A stretch of DNA of 64,000 nt from Protula sp. h YS-2021 (Eukaryota; Annelida; Polychaeta; Sabellida; Serpulidae), in assembly GCA_949752745.1 (NCBI GenBank), contig OX457026.1, forward strand, positions 73,391,242 through 73,455,241, given 5' to 3'. Positions 57,121-64,000 of the stretch are shown here, piece by piece. The notes beneath the pieces are model-generated. The model saw only the letters and a program-made list of their open reading frames with translations. It made no database searches and was not told where the DNA came from. Both the position numbers and the translations under genes were made by a program. The first letter of the stretch is position 1; each line of letters starts with the position of its first letter.

Positions 57121-57976
57121 TAGAAAACAAAACTGTATATATGAATGCGTTTAATCAACACGATTGAAAAGTTATGTGTTTGCGTTTACCGTGCATTCCG
57201 TTACGTTTTAGCACAGGTGGTCTTCGGTGGTGGGATGACCAATGACCACTCTCTCTGTCGGTTCACCTGTAAGCTTTCATTAAATGCTACTTTTCCAACC
57301 ATTTCAATTGATCACAATAAAGCTTTGTTGATAGATTGGTCACTCAGATTGATGGCGGGGGTAGGAGTTGGTCATCTCATTGTTTCATTTTGGCGATATC
57401 CAAATTATTGTCACTCTGGCGAATCCGAAACCTGTTTTGCTAAAAAAGCTGTTTCTTTGTATATCAATTCGTGGTATGCAACAGAATAGCTAAGATGAGT
57501 GGTAAAAAAATATTTGATCGATTTCTTTCGACCTTTTTATGCAACATTACTTTTGAAAAAGTTTGAACTAAAATACTATATTTTAAAACATCTTTACCTG
57601 TTTACGATGCTCAATTATCTGTTTCCTCAATTTCGTGCTAAACAATGTGTAAACATCTTGAACAGTTAAGGAAAAATACTGGCTGCTATAAATTTTTTAA
57701 TACATAATATATAGCGGATTTCAAATAAAAGCGGATTTCCTTAAAGCTGATTTTTCGGCACTTGTATTTATACACCGCATAAAGTTTAGGATCAAATTAA
57801 AAGTTTGTTATCAAGTGGCAACACAGAAATTTAATTTTAAAACAAAATATGTTATGTTCCCTATGCTTTTGAATCATTCGTTTTTTGTTTGCTGTGTAGT
57901 TTCGTAACGTTTAAGCAAGCTAAGAGTTAAGGAGGCCTACTTTTGGTCTCCCTAATACTCGCTTTTTAGCGTAAAT
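57121..57976. other. No gene called
   Basis: A + strand frame at 57145-57489 (114 codons) resembles no family I know. Otherwise AT-rich. Confidence 0.35.
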
Positions 57977-57998
57977 GGTCCCCGTATCGCTGCAGGTA

Positions 57999-58039
57999 CA
58001 CACACACACACACAGACACACACACACACACACACACAC

Positions 58040-58115
<76 letters not shown>
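57999..58115. repeat. (CA)n then (TA)n compound microsatellite
   Basis: About 40 bp of CA followed by about 73 bp of TA. Confidence 0.95.
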
Positions 58116-58118
<3 letters not shown>

Positions 58119-58740
58119 ATTCTTTACCCGACAATGAACTCAATATGCAATATATTAACTTGACTTAATGTCGTAGAACTAAAGAACTGTTGACACAAAC
58201 ACTAAACAGTTACTTGCTTCATGTAGAAATTTAATTTCATCTGCAAGCCAATATTGCCTATTCGCCCATTTGTGCGTCTTAACAGAAAAAATCTATTATA
58301 TATTTGCACGAAGATTTAATCATTTTGTTATATTGCCAGGAGGTATCGACACTATAAGACTCTCATTAATTCATACCACTTAAAGCGGAAAATTAAGTTT
58401 AACATCTGTTTGCAACAGCGTTTGAAGAAAAACAATAAATGTAAAGCGCTACTTCAAATTTGCTGGAAACCTTTAAATACTGGAATTTCATTATAATGGT
58501 CTCTAAATCAATACATATTGCACTCTATGGACGTTACAAGAAGAACTATAGTAAAACGTCAAGTTCGAACATCTCGCCATAGCGGACATATTTTAAAGTC
58601 CCTTTTTATTTTCCTTTCGTTTCTTTAATAAAGAAACTTCAGTTAACCGGATACCTCACTATTGTGGAATGAAATGCAAGATTTACTTATTAAGAACCCT
58701 GGTAGATAAGGCCCTGGTATTTGTGTACCTGTACGAGCCT
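58116..58740. other. Non-coding, no gene seen
   Basis: AT-rich spacer up to the left arm of the next element. Confidence 0.4.
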
Positions 58741-59199
58741 AGGACATTTCCCGCGGAGACTTTTCCAGCGGGGACTTTTCTAATACACACTTTACCCGCA
58801 TGGACTTTTCCCGTAGAGGACTTTTCCCTACCTAGGACATTACCCGCGGAAGACTTTTCCCGCGGATGAAAAAAATGACAAAAAATATTCTCTACAAGCT
58901 TTTATTGATATATTCGCACTTCACACATGGTCCGTGGGTGTGATCCAGCTCACCCTTAATCGCCTCATCTCCACGGACTTTGATCTTAGCCCTACATTAC
59001 CCTTGCTTATCACCGTACTGGTGCAGTTTTTCGCATTCATACGACACAAATCCGTTTGCGAGATTACGAAGTCTCACGTACAGATAACCGTTCAACAAAA
59101 TCTTTGGTTCTCCTCGGATAGATGTCAAGTATTCCATTTTTAGCAATGTATGATTTTATAGGTTGCTGGCCCTGCATTTGTACAGAAAAATAATGTACT

Positions 59200-59480
59200 C
59201 CGGAGAAATCTAGCCAACTCCGGGCATAAATCCATCATAGACGGAGTCGAAAAAATAAGCAACGAACCTAACCATGATTTCTTTGGATTATAATCCATCA
59301 CCCGCAGAGGTTATCATTAGTTGCAGTTGAATAGCACAACCGTTGACATAACAACCACTGAAGCATGCACTGTATAATCCATCACAGGCCGGAGTCAAGA
59401 AATTAACCAACGAACATTTTCTGAACTTCTTTGGATCATTATCAATGGCATCTTTTGCCGTTGTTTGAATCCATCACACA
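59200..59480. repeat. About 150-bp direct repeat, two to three copies
   Basis: AATCCATCA(T/C)A..CGGAGTC(G/A)A followed by AACGAAC and TTCTTTGGAT occurs at about 59228 and again at about 59380, with a partial third copy (GAATCCATCACAC) near 59467. It lies in the core of the 58741-61294 element. Confidence 0.65.
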
Positions 59481-60124
59481 TTTGTGAATTAAGTTTTAAT
59501 TGCATTTAACTGAATCACAATATATCCTGCTCCTGGAGCACAATCCACTACAACTTGTTGAAAATAGAAAAAAGAAACATCAGAGACCAGAGAGAACATA
59601 ATTGAGAACGCTTACTGCAAGTTTAAATTACTAAAAAAAATTGCAATAAATTAGTTTTATTCCCACTTGGCATTGAAAGTGCCAAATGGGGATGGATTGT
59701 CTCGAATTCTTCACCTATTGTTTTTTTATTTTTCTCGCTTTTTTAAAATTTTTTTTCTTCTTCCGCCGAATCGGTTTCCAGACATCTCCTCCGAGACCGC
59801 TGAAGCTAGACTAACCAAACTTGGCACATGTATGGAGGGTCATCTGAAGTGGTGCACCTGATAAAATTTTTGACCTTGACCTTATTGGTCAAGGTCAAAC
59901 CGCGAAAAAGGTCAAACGGTTTTCTGACAATTACTGCAAGACCGTTGAAGCTAAAAAAGCCAAACTTGGGATATATATAAAGGACGATGAGATCTAAAGC
60001 AAACAATAACAATTTTTAACCTTGACCTTGATCATAACCTTGAAATCGCGAAAAACGCTATTTATAAAAAACAATGAGCTATCTCGAAAACAATAAGAGA
60101 AGAGCAATTTTCTCTTAGATAAGG

Positions 60125-60868
60125 AAGTTGGAAGTTGGCCCTTATCTCGAAAACGGTAAGAGATAGAGCAATTTTGACCTCATTTTCGACCTCCAACCCC
60201 TATACGACGATACGTAAGGTATAACTTCCAGTGTCCTTGACCTCCAGGTCACTTTCGAGCCCCAAACCGGAAGTTGGCCCTTATCTCGAAAACGGTAAGC
60301 GATAGAGCAATTTTGACCTCATTTTCGACCTCCACCCCCTATACGACGATACGTAAGGTATAACTTCCGGTGTCCTTCACCTCCAGGTCACTTTCGTGCC
60401 GCAAACCGGAAGTTGGCCCTTATCTCGAAAACGGTAAGCGATAGAGCAATTTTGACCTCATTTTCGGCCTTCACCCCCTATACGACGATACGTAAGGTAT
60501 AACTTCCGGGGTTCTTGACCTCCAGGCCACTTTCGAGCCCCAAACCGGAAGTTGGCCCTTATCTCGAAAACGGTAAGAGATAGAGCAATTTTGACCTCAT
60601 TTTCGACCTCCACCCCCTATACGACGATAGGTAAGGTACAACTTCCGGTGTCCTTGACCTCTAGGTCACTTTCGAGCCCCAAAAAGGAAGTTGGCCCTTA
60701 TCTCGAAAACGGTAAGAGATAGAGCAATTTTGACCTCATTTTCCACCTCCACCCCCTATACGACGATACGTAAGGTATAACTTCCGGTGTCCTTGACCTC
60801 CAGGTCACTTTCGAGCCCCAAACCGGAAGTTGGCTTTTAGCTCGAGAACGGTAAGAGATAGAGCAATC
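60125..60868 (+). repeat. 139-bp satellite array B
   Basis: Marker AAACCGG (or its variant) at 60264, 60403, 60542, 60681 and 60820: four intervals of exactly 139 bp. Units contain AAGTTGGCCCTTATCTCGAA, AGATAGAGCAATTTTGACC and CCTATACGACGATACG. The first half aligns with array A units; the second half is different. Confidence 0.95.
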
Positions 60869-61087
60869 AGTTTCCAGACATCTCCTCCAAGACCGTTGAA
60901 GCTAGACCAGCCAAACTTGGCACATGAATAGAGGTCAACTGAAGTGGTACACCTGATAAAATTTTTTTACCTTCACCTTATAGTTGGTAGTATTTAAGAG
61001 GATATTCTACATTCAGACATGTGAAAATTGATAACAAATAGCAGTATCATCTACGTTCCGTTTTAAGTTATCATTCCAAGTGGGGTC

Positions 61088-61115
61088 TAATTCGCTGTGC
61101 GAATTTCGGTCTAGT
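61088..61115 (+). other. 3' hairpin and CTAGT terminus of element B
   Basis: AATTCGC / GCGAATT stem with a TGT loop, then TCGGT and CTAGT. Compare 40385-40413 and the minus-strand copy at 63976-63998. Confidence 0.6.
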
Positions 61116-61294
61116 TTCTTGTTAGTTTTTTTCATCCACGGGAAATGTCCTAGGTCGGGAAAAGTCATAGGTAGGGAAAAGCCCTCGCGGGAAATGTCCT
61201 CGGTCGGGAAAAGTCCTCTGCGGGAAAAGTCCCCGCGGGTAAAGTCTGCGAGGGAAAAGTCCCCGCGGGAAAAATCCCTGCGGGAATTGTCCTG

Positions 61295-62039
61295 TTTCCT
61301 ACCCGAACATGCATTTGCTTGATGTTGGTTGGTAGCTCTAGCGGCATGTATCGTATAACAAACCCATTATTTTAGGATATCTGCATTCACAGTTAAGAGG
61401 TACAAGGCAGTTCTTATGGGGCCTCTACTACAAGAAAATGTGAAAGTGTTTGGAATGCAACTGGTTGATGACTTTAAAGCATCTATTGTATAGTTTATAA
61501 ACTTTCCAAAATGTTGTGATATTAGATTTCAGCACGCGTTAGTTATGGCTTGGTCACAAACTACAAAACTACAAACTATCACAAAGAACGGATTTGACGA
61601 GGATGTAGTTGCATTTTCCAAATCCACACGAACCCCGGAGAAAACCCCCTTCCCCCTCCCCCATTTTGGAAACTACAGAGAAAAGGCCAACATAGAAAAA
61701 ATTCCCCTTGTGTAATGTCTATTTATTAGGTACAAATTTTTTGAAATTTGAGACTTAAGTCATTGTTTGGAGTCAAGGCTGTAAAGTCAGAAAAAAGCAC
61801 AGAGGGGCTTGAATTGCCTGGGGATTAACCATGGCTAGAGTTATTATTAAAAGCTCACCGGAATCTGGATTTACCAAAAGTTGGTAACGAGTGAATTTCA
61901 CCAGAAGTACTCCATTATAGCACAAACTACATTTCAATGTATAAATATTTGTTGAAATAATTTCATGAGAGGGGGCAAATTTCGGCACATATTGCCGTTT
62001 TACTTGAGGAGATTGTCAGGTGTAACTATATATCTTGCC
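61295..62039. other. Non-coding, no gene seen
   Basis: No supported feature; short C-rich runs near 61645-61662. Confidence 0.4.
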
Positions 62040-62520
62040 ACCTGTACAGCTCCCCACCCCCGGGGGTAGATAAACTAGGCTTTCTTCCCCTCCCCCTCCT
62101 AGTACTTTTTCCCCTATTGGTATCACTTTCTAAAAGGAAGATGAAGTGGAACATACAAGAAAGCGCTTCTTGGATAGTGTGGATGCTATTTATGATAATC
62201 TCAGCGGTCAGGAGTATCCACCTGGGCTCTCTAAAATGGTAAAAAGGATATTAAGAGCAAATTAAGAAATTTCTTATCAAAGACGCCTTGTTATATTTTA
62301 TTTGAATTATGTCGAATTAAGTCAATAAAGTAGTTCAAGGTAGTTTTATACAGTTTAATTGAGTCCATTTATTTACAAGAACAAATTGTTATCAAAATAC
62401 ATTTACACGCAAAAAAGTTTAGAGGGGGCTAAAAAAAGTTGAGCGGGAGGGGCTAAATATGCAGGAGGGGGAGATAGCCTGGTATAGCTGTAGCTGTACA
62501 GGGGGTTAAGATAGCGCGTA
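62040..62520 (+). mobile_element. Second copy of the 51-kb element, inverted
   Basis: Bounded by CCTGTACAGCTCCCC on the left and GCTGTACAGGGGG on the right. The core 62144-62376 matches the reverse complement of 51478-51715 closely (for example GAGAGCCCAGGT as ACCTGGGCTCTC). The + strand reads EDEVEHTRKRFLDSVDAIYD then GLSKMVKRILRAN and a stop. Outer CCGGTGTAA ends were not found. Confidence 0.7.
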
Positions 62521-63179
62521 TGACAAAAATCTAGGGAGTGTCCTTGAAGTTGCCAAAAAGGGGTACATTTTATTAAGGGGCGTTTTTTGTGGGGAACTTT
62601 CTTCCATCCTTCCAAACAAGTTCTTTTTTCAATTGTAAAAGAAAAATTAAGTGTGAAATGGATGATCGTTTTGTACAGCAAAAATATTTTGGTAATATTA
62701 GGTTAGAGTGTGAACAAGAGGAACCCTCAACATACCAGACATCTTGCTAAGGCCGTTTTTGATAAACCCTGTCTCTAGTGTAACCAAATCGTCGTGCAAC
62801 AGTCGTCTTCAACATGCCAACTGCATGATCCCTTCCCTCATCCCAAAGGAATGGGAAAATCTGTAAGAAACAAACAGAGTTCATAGTACCTCGCAATTGC
62901 ACCTTATTACATTTAATTGCCAGTCTAGTCTTCTTCTGAGACAACTTTCTGAGGTAAGCCTGTGACAGTCCAGGGTACGTAATGCTTCTTAGGTCAAGCT
63001 TAACCATATCTTTGGTCTGGTCTTATTTACAAATCCATGTTCATCGACAGAAAGAGAGGCTATGCCTCTACGGTCCTGCTGTACGAGGACCGATGTGTTG
63101 AAAAAAATCATGTTCACACTGCCAATATTTGGGCCGCGAGCAAGTCATACAGCAAATTTCCATTGTATGAACTCATCTT
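62521..63179. other. Non-coding, no gene seen
   Basis: Antisense frames (62747-63007, 86 codons) are not recognisable. Confidence 0.4.
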
Positions 63180-63320
63180 TACAGTACAACAAAGTTCCAT
63201 CGCGTGAACCTTGCTTTACTTACAACAAAGTTCCATCGCCTGAAACAGCACTCAGGCCAAAACAAAGTTCAATCACTAGAACCCGATCTTTCACCATAAC
63301 AAACAGTTCGTCTGAACCCA
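63180..63320. repeat. About 36-bp tandem repeat (ACAAAGTTCCATCGC)
   Basis: ACAAAGTTC(C/A)ATC units at about 63188, 63224 and 63261, with partial units on both sides. Period about 36 bp. Confidence 0.7.
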
Positions 63321-63339
63321 CTCACTGAAATCGCAAATA

Positions 63340-63968
63340 TTTTGATCTTGACCTCAAAGTGAGGTCACAATGTTTGTCAGAACGCCTTTTTCTCACGAAA
63401 AATGGTTAGAAGAGTGTTCAGATCCTAGTCTGAATATTTAAACGTATTCAGTAGGGTTGAGCTTGTATCCTGAATCTTGAGGGTCAAGGTCAAAGGTTAC
63501 GTTATATAAGAGGTACCTCGATCACTTTGACCGTCTCGGCCACAGTCAACACCGGAAGTTGACCATTGTCTCAAAAACAGTAAGAGGTAGCGCGATTTTG
63601 AGCTCATTTTCCACCCTTTGGACTTTAACAACGCTACATAAGAGGTACTTCGGTGACCCTGACCTTCAGGGTCACGGCAAGGTCCAAAACTGGAAGTTGA
63701 TTATTATCTCGAAAGCGATCAGATACAGAGCGATTATAAGCCTATTTTCGATCCTTTGGCTCTAAACAACGTCCCATAAGAGGCACCTCGGTGACCTTGA
63801 AATTCTCGGTCAAGCTCAAAAACCAGATTTTGACCACTATGCCAAAACTGGTACGAGATAGAGCGATTTTGATCCCATGTTGAATCCTTTCAGACTAAAT
63901 AACGTTACATCAGAGGTATCTCGGTGATCTTGACTTTCTGAATCACGGTCATGGTCATCATTCATTTA
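63340..63968 (+). repeat. Diverged 139-bp-family satellite with flank
   Basis: Units with CCGGAAGTTGACCATTGTCT, GAGCGATTTTGAGC and GAGGTACCTCGGTGACC recur at about 132-138 bp spacing (about 63549, 63687, 63819). They resemble array A more than array B but are more eroded. Confidence 0.8.
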
Positions 63969-63970
63969 AC

Positions 63971-64000
63971 TAGACCGAAATTCGCACAATGGAATGATAA
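63971..64000 (-). mobile_element. 3' end of another HINE-like element, cut by the window edge
   Basis: ACTAGACCGAAATTCGCAC is the reverse complement of the GTGCGAATTTCGGTCTAGT terminus of element B. The element body would continue past 64000. Confidence 0.6.

Larger units (their letters stand above)
59660..61115 (+). mobile_element. Helentron/HINE-like element B with satellite
   Basis: 5' end TTCCCACTTGGCA with the fold-back partner TGCCAAATGGGG. The 3' end has CCAAGTGGGG (inverse of the 5' motif), hairpin AATTCGC-TGT-GCGAATT, then TCGGT and CTAGT at 61111-61115. Between them are a leader of about 400 bp and a 139-bp satellite array. It has the same architecture as element A and a comparable length (1.46 kb), with diverged sequence. 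No protein is encoded. Confidence 0.65.
58741..61294. mobile_element. Inverted-arm element with GGACTTTTCCCGCGG repeats
   Basis: The left arm (58741-58885) holds about seven units of the type GGACTTTTCCCGCGGA, starting AGGACATTTCCCGC and ending GCGGATGAAAAAAA. The right arm (61121-61294) starts TTTTTTTCATCCACGGG and carries the inverse units (CGGGAAAAGTCCCCG), ending with GGGAATTGTCCT. The unit is about 15-17 bp. The interior contains a complete HINE-like element (59660-61115), so the host element itself is about 1.1 kb. Confidence 0.75.

Noticed and set aside
59660..61115. Element B considered as a cut-and-paste DNA transposon
   Set aside because: Its inverted motifs are subterminal and very short, and the 3' hairpin plus CTAGT end fits rolling-circle elements better.

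Overview
The window reads as animal nuclear DNA, most likely from a marine invertebrate. It is AT-rich and intron-bearing, has no operon-like gene packing, and is dominated by mobile-element debris: a BEL/Pao LTR retrotransposon, a DIRS-like tyrosine-recombinase retroelement, LINE fragments, P-element-like transposase debris, Helentron/HINE-like satellite carriers, many foldback or MITE-like elements, and long AT, GA, CA, ATT and poly-G tracts. The mixture, especially the satellite-carrying Helentron-like copies, would fit a mollusc or another lophotrochozoan. That placement is inference; no phylogenetic marker gene is present.

Layout: (1) 1-12 kb: non-coding DNA, three short inverted-arm elements (2202-2837, 6508-7185, 9515-10135), a probable five-exon cellular gene of unknown function (3022-5955, + strand, splice phases consistent throughout), and a 1.26 kb inverted-repeat element (10231-11486). 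(2) 12-23 kb: a frame-broken LINE reverse transcriptase (12164-13502), a foldback element, AT/GA microsatellites, a P-element-superfamily transposase remnant (15790-16396), and a 4.3 kb decayed DIRS-like retrotransposon (about 16975-21300) with gag, RT and tyrosine recombinase and an internal 0.5 kb duplication. (3) 22-31 kb: an orphan open frame that could be an exon, a LINE endonuclease scrap, an inverted-arm element, and a second decayed LINE RT split by about 1.1 kb of unrelated DNA. (4) 31.3-40.4 kb: a Helentron/HINE-like element with a 139-bp satellite array, into which a young, apparently complete BEL/Pao retrotransposon (32518-40014) has inserted with an AGAGG target duplication. Removing the element and one target copy restores the 139-bp register exactly. 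(5) 40-58 kb: mostly non-coding, with copies of an ACGTTG/GACGT-rich repeat, a truncated OTU-protease-like frame, a CCGGTGTAA-ended element, and a long stretch without features. (6) 58-64 kb: an inverted-arm element holding a second HINE-like copy whose satellite has the same 139-bp period but a diverged sequence, then an inverted second copy of the 51-kb element and more satellite up to the edge.

The only intact long protein is the 1861-residue BEL polyprotein (SAP motif, Gag, zinc knuckles, aspartic protease, RT, RNase H, integrase). The most striking general pattern is a set of at least six mutually dissimilar short elements built on one plan: inverted arms made of short repeats (about 15-22 bp, longer and irregular in one case) around an AT-rich, non-coding core. 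Gene-level calls rest on motif reading and splice-phase bookkeeping; no database search was possible.
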